Shown one piece after another: positions 31,193 through 39,676 of a DNA stretch of 58,770 nucleotides. Each line of letters begins with the position of its first letter. Positions within the stretch are counted from its first letter, which is position 1. A program made the position numbers and the translations under genes. The notes beneath the pieces are model-generated. The model searched no databases, was not told the DNA's origin, and was given only the letters and a program-made list of their open reading frames with translations. The DNA is from Syntrophomonadaceae bacterium (GTDB lineage Bacteria; Bacillota; PH28-bin88): assembly GCA_018333865.1 (NCBI GenBank), contig JAGXSE010000028.1, forward strand, positions 1 to 58,770, written 5' to 3'.

Positions 31193-31564
31193 ATGGCGCG
31201 TATCGCCGGAGTAGACCTGCCTAGAGATAAGAGGGTGGAAATAGCCATTACCTACATTTATGGTATTGGGCGTTCCACTTCTGCCAAGGTTCTCGCCAGG
31301 GCGGGGGTTAGTCCTGATACCCGTGTGCGAAACTTGACCGAAGAAGAAGTAAACCGCTTGAGGGAAGCTATCGACAAGAATTGCATTGTGGAAGGGGATT
31401 TGCGGCGCGAGATTTCACTTAACATCAAGCGGCTAATGGAAATTGGCTCTTACCGGGGTTTACGGCATCGCCGGGGGCTCCCTGTAAGAGGACAGCGCAC
31501 CAAGACCAATTCCCGCACCCGTAAGGGTCCACGCAGAACAGTTGGCGTAAGGCGTAAGAAGTAA
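31193..31564 (+). CDS. rpsM: 30S ribosomal protein S13
   Basis: S13 bridges the 30S head to the 50S subunit. The 123-residue protein starts [20 protein letters not shown] and ends in the basic tail [12 protein letters not shown] after [23 protein letters not shown] 31193 follows ATGGAGGTGTTTAATTA. It opens the alpha cluster. Confidence 0.98.
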   Translation: MARIAGVDLPRDKRVEIAITYIYGIGRSTSAKVLARAGVSPDTRVRNLTEEEVNRLREAIDKNCIVEGDLRREISLNIKRLMEIGSYRGLRHRRGLPVRGQRTKTNSRTRKGPRRTVGVRRKK

Positions 31565-31585
31565 TCAGGAGAGGAGGAATAATTT

Positions 31586-31975
31586 TTGGCAAAAAGAGCA
31601 GTTAGAACCAGAAGAAGGGATCGGAAAAGTGTTGAAAACGGTGTAGCCCACATTAAATCAACCTTTAATAATACAATCGTGACTATTACCGATAAAACAG
31701 GCAATGCCATCTCCTGGGCCAGCGCAGGGGGAATGGGGTTTAAAGGTTCCCGGAAAAGCACTCCCTTTGCAGCCCAAATGGCGGCAGAAGCAGCTGCTAA
31801 AGAAGCAATGGAGCACGGTATGCGGGAAGTCGAATGCTTTGTCAAGGGGCCGGGAGCCGGCCGGGAGGCAGCTATCCGCTCCCTGCAGGCTGCCGGCCTG
31901 GAAGTGAACATGATTAAGGACGTTACTCCCATTCCCCATAATGGGTGCCGGCCGCCTAAACGTAGAAGGGTCTAA
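31586..31975 (+). CDS. rpsK: 30S ribosomal protein S11
   Basis: S11 forms part of the platform near the E site. The 129-residue sequence has [17 protein letters not shown] and the C-terminal [18 protein letters not shown]. The start is TTG 31586 after GAGGAGGAATAATT; no ATG lies at a suitable point. Confidence 0.97.
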   Translation: MAKRAVRTRRRDRKSVENGVAHIKSTFNNTIVTITDKTGNAISWASAGGMGFKGSRKSTPFAAQMAAEAAAKEAMEHGMREVECFVKGPGAGREAAIRSLQAAGLEVNMIKDVTPIPHNGCRPPKRRRV

Positions 31976-31990
31976 GGAGGTACAGGATTA

Positions 31991-32617
31991 ATGGCAAGAT
32001 ACAGAGATTCAGTCTGCCGCCAGTGCCGCCGTGAAGGGGCTAAGCTATACTTGAAAGGTGACCGCTGCTATTCAGATAAGTGTGCTGTCACCCGCCGCGC
32101 TTTCGCCCCGGGGCAACACGGCCAGGGCAGGAAAAAGCTTTCCGAGTACGGAGTTCAGCTGCGGGAAAAGCAAAAAGCCCGCAGGATTTATGGTGTTCTG
32201 GAGCGCCAGTTCAGTAATTATTTTGCCAAGGCAGACCGCCAAAAAGGGGTTACAGGAGAAAATCTGCTCAAGCTTTTGGAACGGCGCCTGGATAATGTGG
32301 CCTACCGCTTAGGCTTTGGCCTTTCCAGGAGTGAGGCCCGCCAATTGGTGCGCCATGGTCACTTTACGGTTAATGGCAAGAAAGTCAATATCCCTTCCTA
32401 TTTGGTGAGGCCGGGAGACGAGATCGCCGTTAAGGAAGCAAGTAAAGAATCGCCAAAGATCAAGGAGCTTGGAGAAACATTGCGCCATAGGAAACCACCG
32501 GCCTGGCTGGAGCTGCAAGCGGACCAGCTCAGGGGCCGGATGATAACCTTGCCTTCCCGGGAAGATATTGATATTCCAGTGCAGGAACACCTGATCGTGG
32601 AGTTATATTCGCGTTAA
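31991..32617 (+). CDS. rpsD: 30S ribosomal protein S4 (zinc-binding form)
   Basis: S4 is a primary 16S binder and fidelity protein. The 208-residue protein has four N-terminal cysteines (C9, C12, C26, C31) expected to hold zinc and an S4 RNA-binding domain (about 98-160, [14 protein letters not shown]). ATG 31991 follows TAAGGAGGTACAGGATTA. Here rpsD lies within the alpha cluster between rpsK and rpoA. Confidence 0.97.
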   Translation: MARYRDSVCRQCRREGAKLYLKGDRCYSDKCAVTRRAFAPGQHGQGRKKLSEYGVQLREKQKARRIYGVLERQFSNYFAKADRQKGVTGENLLKLLERRLDNVAYRLGFGLSRSEARQLVRHGHFTVNGKKVNIPSYLVRPGDEIAVKEASKESPKIKELGETLRHRKPPAWLELQADQLRGRMITLPSREDIDIPVQEHLIVELYSR

Positions 32618-32691
32618 ACGGAAGGGTTTGCGTATTGGCTTAGAGGGCAAGCCATTTCTGGAAGGTACAGGTCCGAGAAGGAGGGTTTTTT

Positions 32692-33639
32692 ATGCTTGAG
32701 ATTGAAAGACCCCGGATTGAATTTGTTGAGTTAAGCGAAGACAACCGTTATGGCAAGTTCGTTGTGGAACCCCTGGAGAGAGGATACGGTATCACCCTGG
32801 GCAATTCCTTGCGGAGGATACTCCTGTCTTCTCTGCCGGGCGCAGCGGTAACTTCCATCAGGATTGAAGGCGTGCTGCATGAGTTCTCTACTGTCGCTGG
32901 TGTACTGGAAGATGTCACCGATATTATTCTCAATCTGAAGGCCCTGGCCGTAAAGCTGTATACCGATGAGCCAAAGACGGTCCGGCTAGAGGCGGAGGGA
33001 GAAGGCGAAGTCACAGCCTTGGATATTATCCATGACGCCGATGTGGAAATCTTAAATCCGGAGTTGCATATTGCGACACTAGAAAAAAATGCCAGGCTGT
33101 TTATGGAGATCACTATTGAAAAAGGGCGGGGGTATGTCTCGGCAGATAAAAACAAACGGGATGACCATCCAATTGGGGTGATCCCTGTTGATGCCTTGTT
33201 TACCCCTGTCCCAAGAGTGAATTATGTGGTGGAGAACACCAGGGTGGGCCAAATCACCGACTACGACAAGCTGACCATAGAAGTATGGACAAATGGAAGT
33301 ATTGATCCGGATGAGGCCATCAGCTCCTCTGCCCGCATCCTTAATGACCACCTTAAGCTCTTCATGGGGCTGACCGAAAAGATCACCGATGAAGTTACTA
33401 TGGTGGAAAAAGAGGAGAACAAAAAAGACAAGGTACTGGAGATGACTATCGAGGAACTGGACCTGTCGGTGAGGTCTTATAACTGCCTTAAACGGGCAGG
33501 GATTAATTCTGTGGAAGAGCTGGTCAACCGGACAGAAGAAGATATGATGAAAGTAAGAAACCTGGGCAAAAAGTCCATGGAAGAGGTCAGTGTCAAACTT
33601 AGAGAATTGGGCTTGTCGTTGCGCAAATCAGAGGACTAG
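32692..33639 (+). CDS. rpoA: DNA-directed RNA polymerase subunit alpha
   Basis: Alpha dimerises to start RNA polymerase assembly and binds UP elements and activators. The 315-residue protein has the N-terminal domain ([20 protein letters not shown]) and the C-terminal domain from about residue 250 ([22 protein letters not shown], then [11 protein letters not shown]). ATG 32692 follows AAGGAGGGTTTTTT. Its stop codon falls inside the left arm of an inverted repeat that separates it from rplQ. Confidence 0.98.
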   Translation: MLEIERPRIEFVELSEDNRYGKFVVEPLERGYGITLGNSLRRILLSSLPGAAVTSIRIEGVLHEFSTVAGVLEDVTDIILNLKALAVKLYTDEPKTVRLEAEGEGEVTALDIIHDADVEILNPELHIATLEKNARLFMEITIEKGRGYVSADKNKRDDHPIGVIPVDALFTPVPRVNYVVENTRVGQITDYDKLTIEVWTNGSIDPDEAISSSARILNDHLKLFMGLTEKITDEVTMVEKEENKKDKVLEMTIEELDLSVRSYNCLKRAGINSVEELVNRTEEDMMKVRNLGKKSMEEVSVKLRELGLSLRKSED

Positions 33640-33828
33640 TGCCTTGTCATATTAGTCCGTACCGCGTTAGCGGAATTTTGAGTGGTATATTTTCCATCGA
33701 TCAAAATAGACATTTAGTCGGCACTAGTAATGATTTAAACGTGCAGCTTTGACACAAAAGTCCTGGCTATTGAACAATTTTAGTAATGAATATTTTAGTG
33801 CACGGACTTTTTGTGTCGCTGCACTAGG
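33635..33828 (+). repeat. Nested inverted repeats between rpoA and rplQ
   Basis: ACTAGTGCC at 33635-33643, overlapping the rpoA stop, is matched by GGCACTAGT at 33720-33728 and by GCACTAG at 33821-33827. Inside the right half, GACACAAAAGTCC (33751-33763) pairs with GGACTTTTTGTGTC (33804-33817), extended outwards by GTGCAGC and GCTGCAC. The arrangement resembles one or two small palindromic insertions or a large RNA hairpin in a gap that is normally much shorter. No gene is seen in it. Confidence 0.6.
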
Positions 33829-33843
33829 AGAGGGGGGTAATTC

Positions 33844-34185
33844 ATGGGTTATCGCAGGTTTGGCTTGCGGATGGATCATCGCCGGGCCATGCTTAGAAAT
33901 ATTGTTACATCACTGCTCAAAGAAGAACGAATTGAAACTACTGAGCAAAGAGCCAAGGATTTGAGAAGTATTGCTGAAAAAATGGTAACTCTCGGGAAGC
34001 AGGGCGACCTTCATGCTCGCAGGCAGGCGTTGGCCTACCTATTGGATGAGGACGTAGTCACCAAACTTTTTAAAGAAATCGCTCCTCGTTACCAAAACAG
34101 GCAGGGCGGTTACACTCGGATAATGAAAACCAATTTTCGCCGCGGGGATGCCGCTTCCTTGGTCTTAATCGAATTGGTTAAATAG
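33844..34185 (+). CDS. rplQ: 50S ribosomal protein L17
   Basis: L17 binds near the tunnel exit of the large subunit. The 113-residue protein has [19 protein letters not shown], the [15 protein letters not shown] helix and a short C-terminus ([24 protein letters not shown]). ATG 33844 follows GAGAGGGGGGTAATTC. It closes the ribosomal cluster; the ECF transporter genes start after 177 bases. Confidence 0.97.
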   Translation: MGYRRFGLRMDHRRAMLRNIVTSLLKEERIETTEQRAKDLRSIAEKMVTLGKQGDLHARRQALAYLLDEDVVTKLFKEIAPRYQNRQGGYTRIMKTNFRRGDAASLVLIELVK

Positions 34186-34362
34186 TTTCAAGAGCTATCA
34201 GTGACGAGATAAAAGTTGAGATAAAACTGGTTTCTCTCTATTACGCTGCAAAGGTCAGGAGGATTCTGGTAATGCCTATGGCAGATGCCCATTTTTCCTG
34301 ACTTCTTGTTTTGCAGGCTTTGGTCCAAAACAGGAAGAGCAGCGCGGGAAGTGGTGTGACGG

Positions 34363-36177
34363 TTGATTAAGGTAGAAGATGTTTCCTTCCAATACCCTGG
34401 ACAGGGAGAGGCCCCCGCTTTGGATAGAGTAAGCCTCCGGATAGATGAAGGGGAATTCATTGCTGTTATTGGCCATAACGGTTCCGGCAAATCTACCCTG
34501 GCTAAGCATCTAAATGCTCTGTTAACTCCCAATTCCGGCCGGGTACTGGTGCGGGGATTAGACACCAGGGATCCCAAATTGCTGTGGCAGATCCGCCAGA
34601 CAGTGGGCATGGTTTTCCAAAACCCGGATAACCAGCTGGTAGCAACCGTGGTTGAAGAGGATGTTGCCTTTGGCCCTGAAAATCTGGCTATTCCGCCCCC
34701 GGAAATAAGGCTGCGGGTGAATGAAGCCCTGGAGGCGGTCCGGATGGCGGAGTTTAAGCACCGACCGCCCCACCTCTTGTCCGGGGGTCAGAAACAGAGG
34801 GTAGCGATTGCTGGAATTCTGGCCATGCGTCCAGCCTGTTTGATCATGGACGAGTCCACTGCCATGCTGGACCCAGCCGGCCGCAAAGAAGTCTTGGAGA
34901 CTATTATCAGGCTAAACCGGGAACAAGGTCTGACCGTTATTCATGTTACTCATTTCATGGATGAAGCAGCGGCCGCCCATAGAGTTCTGGTAATGGAAAG
35001 AGGCCAAATTGTACTTGAAGGTTCTCCCAGGCGCGTATTTACCCAGGTTGATACTTTGCGCAAGCTTGGTCTGGATGTTCCGCAGATGACTGACCTGGCT
35101 GCCAGCCTGGCCAGATCCGGATTAACCATCAACAGAGATATTTTGACAGTAGATGAAATGGTAGCGGCCTTGTCCCAGCCGGCCCCCAGCCCGGATACCC
35201 CTCTTTCTCCAAGCGGCGGGGCCAGACCCGGTGCAAGCCGCAGGCAGGTAAAGAGCGGTTGCGTCACTGAAGAGCCGGGGACAAAACCCCCCGCTGAAGC
35301 CAGGAACCACTTGAAGTCAATTAAGCTTGAACAGGTGAGCTATACTTATAAAAAGGGTACTCCCTACCAGGCGGAGGCCCTTATCGATGTCAGCGTGGAA
35401 ATCAGGCAAGGGGAGTTTGTGGCCATTATCGGCGCTACGGGCTCCGGCAAGTCTACCCTTGTTCAGCACTTCAACGGGCTTTTGAAACCGACTACGGGCA
35501 GAGTATACCTTCATGGCATCGATACTTCAGCAAAAGGGGTTTCCTTGCAAGAGCTGCGGAAAAGGGTAGGCCTCCTCTTTCAGTACCCGGAGCACCAGCT
35601 CTTTGAAGAGACTGTTTGGCGGGATATTTCCTTTGGTCCCAGGAATATGGGAATCTCCGAACCCGAGCTGACTAAGAGAGTACAGCGGTCGATGGAACTG
35701 GTGGGATTAGATCCTAAGACACTGGGTAACCGATCACCTTTTAGCCTCAGCGGGGGGCAGATGCGGCGGGTAGCTCTTGCCGGGGTGATGGCGATGGAGC
35801 CCGAAGCCCTGATCCTGGATGAACCAACGGCAGGACTTGACCCAAAAGGCCGGGCGGACGTCCTGGCTTTGATCCTTTCCTTGCACAAAAAACTTGGAAT
35901 TACGGTAGTCCTTGTTTCGCACAGTATGGAAGACGTAGCGCGGCTGGCAGACAGGATTCTGGTGTTGGACAATGGCAGGCTGGTCATGGATGGGGCACCC
36001 AAAGGAATATTTGCCCGGGGGGAAGAGCTGCAGGAATTCGGTCTGGATGTGCCGCTGGTCACCACCTTGATGTGCAAATTAAGGCAGGGGGGGATCCCAG
36101 TTTCCACCGGGGTATTTACCGTGGAAGAGGCCCGGGCATCAATCCTGCAGGCTATAAGGGGAAATGCCAATGATTGA
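34363..36177 (+). CDS. Fused ECF transporter ATPases EcfA1-EcfA2
   Basis: These are the ATP-hydrolysing subunits that, with EcfT, energise vitamin-binding S components. One 604-residue frame holds both halves. The EcfA1-like domain (about 1-270) has Walker A GHNGSGKST (37-45), LSGGQ (139-143) and Walker B CLIMDE (159-164). A Pro/Ser-rich linker (about 271-318) follows. The EcfA2-like domain (about 319-604) has GATGSGKST (357-365), LSGGQMRR and LILDEPTAGLDP. In the rplQ-truA locus of most Firmicutes these are two genes; here no stop or frameshift separates them. The start is TTG 34363 after a weak GGGAAGTGG site. ecfT overlaps the end. Confidence 0.93.
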   Translation: MIKVEDVSFQYPGQGEAPALDRVSLRIDEGEFIAVIGHNGSGKSTLAKHLNALLTPNSGRVLVRGLDTRDPKLLWQIRQTVGMVFQNPDNQLVATVVEEDVAFGPENLAIPPPEIRLRVNEALEAVRMAEFKHRPPHLLSGGQKQRVAIAGILAMRPACLIMDESTAMLDPAGRKEVLETIIRLNREQGLTVIHVTHFMDEAAAAHRVLVMERGQIVLEGSPRRVFTQVDTLRKLGLDVPQMTDLAASLARSGLTINRDILTVDEMVAALSQPAPSPDTPLSPSGGARPGASRRQVKSGCVTEEPGTKPPAEARNHLKSIKLEQVSYTYKKGTPYQAEALIDVSVEIRQGEFVAIIGATGSGKSTLVQHFNGLLKPTTGRVYLHGIDTSAKGVSLQELRKRVGLLFQYPEHQLFEETVWRDISFGPRNMGISEPELTKRVQRSMELVGLDPKTLGNRSPFSLSGGQMRRVALAGVMAMEPEALILDEPTAGLDPKGRADVLALILSLHKKLGITVVLVSHSMEDVARLADRILVLDNGRLVMDGAPKGIFARGEELQEFGLDVPLVTTLMCKLRQGGIPVSTGVFTVEEARASILQAIRGNAND

Positions 36178-36979
36178 GAATATTACTATTGGACAATACG
36201 TTCCTGGTAACTCTCTTATTCATCGGATGGAAGCCAGGACAAAAATATTGGCAATACTTTTTTTTATGATCACCCTGTTTTTGATAAATAATCTGATCGG
36301 CCTAGCCCTGGCGTTTCTTTTTACCGCTTTTATTATCCTCTTGTCTAAGCTGCCGGTGCAATACCTATTGCGGGGTCTCAGGCCTCTTCTAATCATTTTG
36401 ATTTTTACCCTGGTCCTAAATCTCCTGTTCACCCCCGGGGAAGTCCTGGCCCAGGCAGGTCCTTTGAAGATTACCGCAGAAGGTATCTGGCGGGCTTTTT
36501 TAATGACCTCACGCATTGTGCTGCTTGTGCTGGGGACATCGATTCTAACCTTAACCACCTCCCCCATCAGCCTGACCGATGGGATTGAACGCCTGTTAAG
36601 CCCGGGCAAGAAACTGGGGATCCCGTCTCATGAACTGGCCATGATGATGAGTATTGCCCTCAGGTTCATCCCGACCCTGATTGAGGAGACCATGAAGATC
36701 ATGAAAGCGCAAATGGCCAGGGGCGCAAATTTTGAAAGCGGCAATGTTTTTCAGCGGGCAAAGAACATGGTTCCTATTTTAGTTCCCTTGTTTGTGGGGG
36801 CGTTTCGCCGGGCGGATGACCTTGCAATGGCCATGGAGGCGCGTTGTTACCGGGGAGGAGACAATCGCACCAAAATGAAGGAAGTCCGGGTTGGGTTAAT
36901 CGACTACCTGGCCCTTTTAGGGACTGCCCTGTATTGCGGGGCAACTGTCGCTACTCGTTATATTAACATCATGGTCTGA
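36170..36979 (+). CDS. ecfT: ECF transporter transmembrane subunit EcfT
   Basis: EcfT is the membrane scaffold linking the ATPases to exchangeable substrate-binding S subunits. The 269-residue protein has hydrophobic segments near the N-terminus and C-terminus, and the two coupling-helix signatures AQMARGANFE and MAMEARCYRGG. ATG 36170 is preferred over ATG 36164 because AAGGGGA at 36156-36162 is spaced correctly for it. The start overlaps the end of the fused ATPase gene. Confidence 0.95.
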   Translation: MIENITIGQYVPGNSLIHRMEARTKILAILFFMITLFLINNLIGLALAFLFTAFIILLSKLPVQYLLRGLRPLLIILIFTLVLNLLFTPGEVLAQAGPLKITAEGIWRAFLMTSRIVLLVLGTSILTLTTSPISLTDGIERLLSPGKKLGIPSHELAMMMSIALRFIPTLIEETMKIMKAQMARGANFESGNVFQRAKNMVPILVPLFVGAFRRADDLAMAMEARCYRGGDNRTKMKEVRVGLIDYLALLGTALYCGATVATRYINIMV

Positions 36980-36997
36980 TGCGGGGGGAAAAGGATC

Positions 36998-37756
36998 TTG
37001 GGAGAGGGTCAGACCCTTAGGAACATTAAACTGATCCTGGCCTATGACGGGACGGCATATCATGGCTGGCAGGTTCAAGCAGAAAACCAGAAACCGACTG
37101 TGCAGGATAGGGTCGAAAAAGCTCTGGCAGTGCTCACCAGGGAAAATATCCGCGTAGCTGGCGCCGGCAGGACGGATGCCGGAGTACATGCTTTGGGGCA
37201 GGTTGCCACCTTTTTAACCGGTTCGCCAATTCCCATCGAGCGTTTCCCCGCAGCCATCAACAGTATTCTTCCTGATGATATTGTGACGACTAAAGCCCAG
37301 GAAATGCCCCCGGATTTCCATGCCCGGTTCAGCGCCAGAGGCAAGACTTATCGCTATTTGATTGACAACCGTCAATATCCGGACCCTTTTTGGCGGAATT
37401 ATGCCCTCCATCACCCCTATCCTTTGGATGTCCAGGCGATGGCGAAGGCTGCCGGACAATTTACTGGTAAATTTGATTGGCGGGGATTCTGTGCCAGCGG
37501 CAGCGGGCGAAAAAATTTTGTCCGAACCATAGTTGAAAGCCATATCAGCCAGGAGGGCTCCAGGATCGTATTTGAAACTACCGGTGACGGGTTCTTATAC
37601 AACATGGTTCGCATTATGGCAGGCACCTTGCTTTTAGTAGGCAGAGGCAAAATAGAGCCTGACGGCATCAGAGATATTATTCTGTCTCAGGAGCGGAACA
37701 AAGCCGGTCCTACAGTACCGTCCCACGGCTTGTATCTGATAAAAGTGATCTACTGA
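36998..37756 (+). CDS. truA: tRNA pseudouridine(38-40) synthase TruA
   Basis: TruA converts uridines 38-40 of the tRNA anticodon arm to pseudouridine. The 252-residue protein has the catalytic motif AGAGRTDAGVHALGQV with nucleophile D60, and the later FLYNMVRIMAGTLLLVG. The start is TTG 36998 after GGGGGGAAAAGGATC; no better codon precedes the conserved IKLILAYDGTAYHGWQ. It follows ecfT as in many Firmicutes. Confidence 0.96.
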   Translation: MGEGQTLRNIKLILAYDGTAYHGWQVQAENQKPTVQDRVEKALAVLTRENIRVAGAGRTDAGVHALGQVATFLTGSPIPIERFPAAINSILPDDIVTTKAQEMPPDFHARFSARGKTYRYLIDNRQYPDPFWRNYALHHPYPLDVQAMAKAAGQFTGKFDWRGFCASGSGRKNFVRTIVESHISQEGSRIVFETTGDGFLYNMVRIMAGTLLLVGRGKIEPDGIRDIILSQERNKAGPTVPSHGLYLIKVIY

Positions 37757-37776
37757 TCCCTGACAAGGCATTTTTC

Positions 37777-37805
37777 TTGACACGCAAGACCTATTGGGAT
37801 ACAAT
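37777..37805 (+). promoter_or_regulatory. Sigma-A type promoter for rplM-rpsI
   Basis: TTGACA at 37777-37782 and TACAAT at 37800-37805 have a 17-base spacer. It lies 85 bases before rplM, so L13 and S9 can be transcribed independently of truA. Confidence 0.85.
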
Positions 37806-37824
37806 TATGAGTGCGAGTTTTTGG

Positions 37825-37851
37825 CCTGTCTGTGCCAGCCCCGGCAGCAGG
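37825..37851 (+). promoter_or_regulatory. Stem-loop in the rplM leader (L13 leader candidate)
   Basis: In the leader transcribed from the promoter above, CCTG and TGCC (37825-37836) pair with GGCA and CAGG (37843-37851) around AGCCCC. Firmicutes rplM genes often carry an autoregulatory L13 leader. I did not match the full consensus, so this is only a candidate. Confidence 0.4.
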
Positions 37852-37890
37852 ATCATAACAACCGATTACCTTCTATGAGGAGGAAAGAAA

Positions 37891-38325
37891 ATGACCACCT
37901 ATATGGCAAAACCGCAAGAGGTGGTGCGGAAGTGGTATGTCATAGATGCTACCGATAAAACTCTCGGCAGGCTAGCAACCGAGGTGGCCCGTCTATTGAG
38001 AGGGAAGCATAAACCTATCTTCACGCCCCATGTCGACACCGGCGATCATGTAATCGTTGTAAATGCCGAGAAAATTAAACTTACCGGCAACAAGCTGCAA
38101 AACAAACAATACATCCGCCATTCCGGCTATCCGGGCGGGCTGAAAGTGATGCCTTATGCAGAGCTGATGCAAAAGAAGCCGGAAAAAGCCATCGAACTGG
38201 CTGTAAAGGGCATGATCCCGCACAACTCTTTAGGCAGAAAGACCTTTAAAAAGCTCAAAGTTTACCGCGGCCCCGATCACCCGCATCAGGCCCAAATGCC
38301 TGAGGCATGGGCCGCGCAAGAGTGA
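37891..38325 (+). CDS. rplM: 50S ribosomal protein L13
   Basis: L13 is an early assembly protein of the large subunit. The 144-residue protein includes [36 protein letters not shown] and [22 protein letters not shown] 37891 follows ATGAGGAGGAAAGAAA. It forms a two-gene unit with rpsI. Confidence 0.97.
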   Translation: MTTYMAKPQEVVRKWYVIDATDKTLGRLATEVARLLRGKHKPIFTPHVDTGDHVIVVNAEKIKLTGNKLQNKQYIRHSGYPGGLKVMPYAELMQKKPEKAIELAVKGMIPHNSLGRKTFKKLKVYRGPDHPHQAQMPEAWAAQE

Positions 38326-38377
38326 TGCTTTTAGAAGTGAGCAGTTAATCCAATTAACTAGTGAAGGGAGGCGTGAG

Positions 38378-38770
38378 ATGGCACAGGTGCAGTTTTACGG
38401 AACCGGACGAAGAAAAAATGCCGTCGCCAGGGTCAGGCTGGTACCCGGGCAAGGCAAAGTACTGGTAAATGACCGGCTGCTGGACGAATACTTTGGGCTG
38501 AAAACTTTGGAGATGATCGTCCGTCAGCCGCTAGAGATAACAGAGACCTTCAGCCGCTTTGATGTACTGGCTAAAGTGGAAGGCGGCGGGGTAAGCGGAC
38601 AGGCAGGAGCAATTCGCATGGGCATTGCCCGGGCATTGCTGGAAGCAGATGAAAACCTTCGTCCGTTACTTAAGCGGGCCGGATTTTTAACCAGAGATCC
38701 CAGAATGAAGGAGCGGCGCAAATACGGCTTAAAGAAAGCCCGGAAAGCTCCCCAATTCTCCAAGCGTTAA
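38378..38770 (+). CDS. rpsI: 30S ribosomal protein S9
   Basis: S9 reaches the P-site tRNA with its basic C-terminal tail. The 130-residue protein has [18 protein letters not shown] and ends in the conserved [15 protein letters not shown] 38378 follows GAAGGGAGGCGTGAG. A strong terminator closes the unit. Confidence 0.98.
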   Translation: MAQVQFYGTGRRKNAVARVRLVPGQGKVLVNDRLLDEYFGLKTLEMIVRQPLEITETFSRFDVLAKVEGGGVSGQAGAIRMGIARALLEADENLRPLLKRAGFLTRDPRMKERRKYGLKKARKAPQFSKR

Positions 38771-38795
38771 TATTGTAGTTAATTTTGTAGAAACT

Positions 38796-38835
38796 AAAGA
38801 AGGATGGCCTAAAAGCCCATCCTTCTTTCTTCTTG
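38796..38835 (+). terminator. Rho-independent terminator after rpsI
   Basis: AAAGAAGGATGGGC-type arms (38796-38808 and 38815-38828) enclose a short A-rich loop, followed by the T-rich TCTTCTT. The stem also ends in A/T pairs on the other strand, so it could serve the minus-strand gene that converges on it. Confidence 0.85.
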
Positions 38836-38890
38836 CGAGAACAGAACATAACCTTGCGTCAGTCCGTTAATGGAGGTACCCTGAGGCCAT

Positions 38891-39409
38891 TTATTTAAGG
38901 GTATATGAAGCCAGGTAGAGCAGGGCGCGGTCCCGGTAAGTCTGATGGGAGCGCCTATTTTGGATCAGCTCTGCTTCCGTCAATTCCCGCACTACTTTGA
39001 TGGGGGAGCCCATGGCCAGGGTCCTGGGGGGGATTATCTTTTTGGGCGGAACCAGGGATCCGGCCGCGATCATAGATTCCTCTCCGATGACAGCATCATC
39101 AAGGATTACAGAACCCATCCCAATAATGGCCCCGTCATGGATGTGACAGCTGTGGAGCACAGAATTATGGCCGACAGTTACCCGGTTCCCGACAACCATC
39201 AAGATCCCTGGATCCCCATGGAGGGTGGCATTGTCCTGGATATTGCTGTCCTGGCCAACAATAACCTCGGTAGAATCACCGCGGAGTACCGCATTATACC
39301 AGATACTGCTGCCGGCGCCAATAGTTACCCGGCCAATTATATGGGCGCCAGGGGCGATAAAAATGTTTGGCGCAACCTTTGGGAAATACTCCTTAAAAGA
39401 ATGAAGCAT
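38891..39409 (-). CDS. Gamma-class carbonic anhydrase family protein
   Basis: A 172-residue left-handed beta-helix (hexapeptide repeat) protein of the gamma-carbonic anhydrase/YrdA/PaaY group. The putative metal ligands are H64 (NATLH), H81 and H86 (VGHNSVLH), matching the three-histidine site. Members can hydrate CO2, though activity is not proven for many. The start is ATG 39409 (MLHSFKEYFPK), after GGAAGGGGGAACG on the minus strand. A much longer frame upstream is spurious because it crosses a promoter and a repeat. It converges on rpsI. Confidence 0.93.
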   Translation of the reverse strand: MLHSFKEYFPKVAPNIFIAPGAHIIGRVTIGAGSSIWYNAVLRGDSTEVIVGQDSNIQDNATLHGDPGILMVVGNRVTVGHNSVLHSCHIHDGAIIGMGSVILDDAVIGEESMIAAGSLVPPKKIIPPRTLAMGSPIKVVRELTEAELIQNRRSHQTYRDRALLYLASYTLK

Positions 39410-39432
39410 TAACGTTCCCCCTTCCCAGTATA

Positions 39433-39461
39433 ATAATACCTCTACCAAACCAGCTATGCAA
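39433..39461 (-). promoter_or_regulatory. Promoter for the gamma-carbonic anhydrase gene
   Basis: On the minus strand TTGCAT (39456-39461) and TATTAT (39433-39438) have 17-base spacing, 23 bases upstream of the start codon. This supports the short start for the gene. Confidence 0.65.
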
Positions 39462-39472
39462 GAGGGCAAGTC

Positions 39473-39490
39473 GGGGACGGTTCTTGACTT
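39473..39490 (+). repeat. GGGGACGGTTCTTG repeat
   Basis: GGGGACGGTTCTTGACTT matches the first 14 bases of the repeat that flanks the Y1 transposase at 53094 and recurs at 51510. It sits between two divergent genes, just upstream of the gamma-carbonic anhydrase promoter. Confidence 0.7.
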
Positions 39491-39513
39491 GCTAGGTGGC
39501 GGAGCAGGTGGGA

Positions 39514-39541
39514 GCAGGTGGCAGAACCTGCGTGTTTTTTT
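39514..39541 (+). terminator. Terminator-like hairpin in the gap before the AMMECR1 gene
   Basis: GCAGGT (39514-39519) and ACCTGC (39526-39531) form a short stem followed by seven T at 39535-39541. No plus-strand gene precedes it directly, so it may be a relic or part of the neighbouring repeat. Confidence 0.3.
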
Positions 39542-39676
39542 ACAGGATAGAAGATGCAGAAGGAGATAACCGGCCGCTTTTGATTGAGTGTATACGATTG
39601 TTAATGAATGCGTTAAAATATGGGTAAAACATTGCATTGGAATTAAACTATGGAGTGTTCTCAAAGGAGGGTTGAC

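Noticed and set aside
33749-33964. 71-codon frame starting in the rpoA-rplQ inverted repeats
   Set aside because: It overlaps rplQ in another frame, lacks a ribosome binding site and starts inside the hairpin arm.
34363-36177. Frameshift or missing stop between the two Ecf ATPases
   Set aside because: The frame is continuous with a plausible linker of normal codon use; an error cannot be excluded without reads, so it is kept as a fusion.
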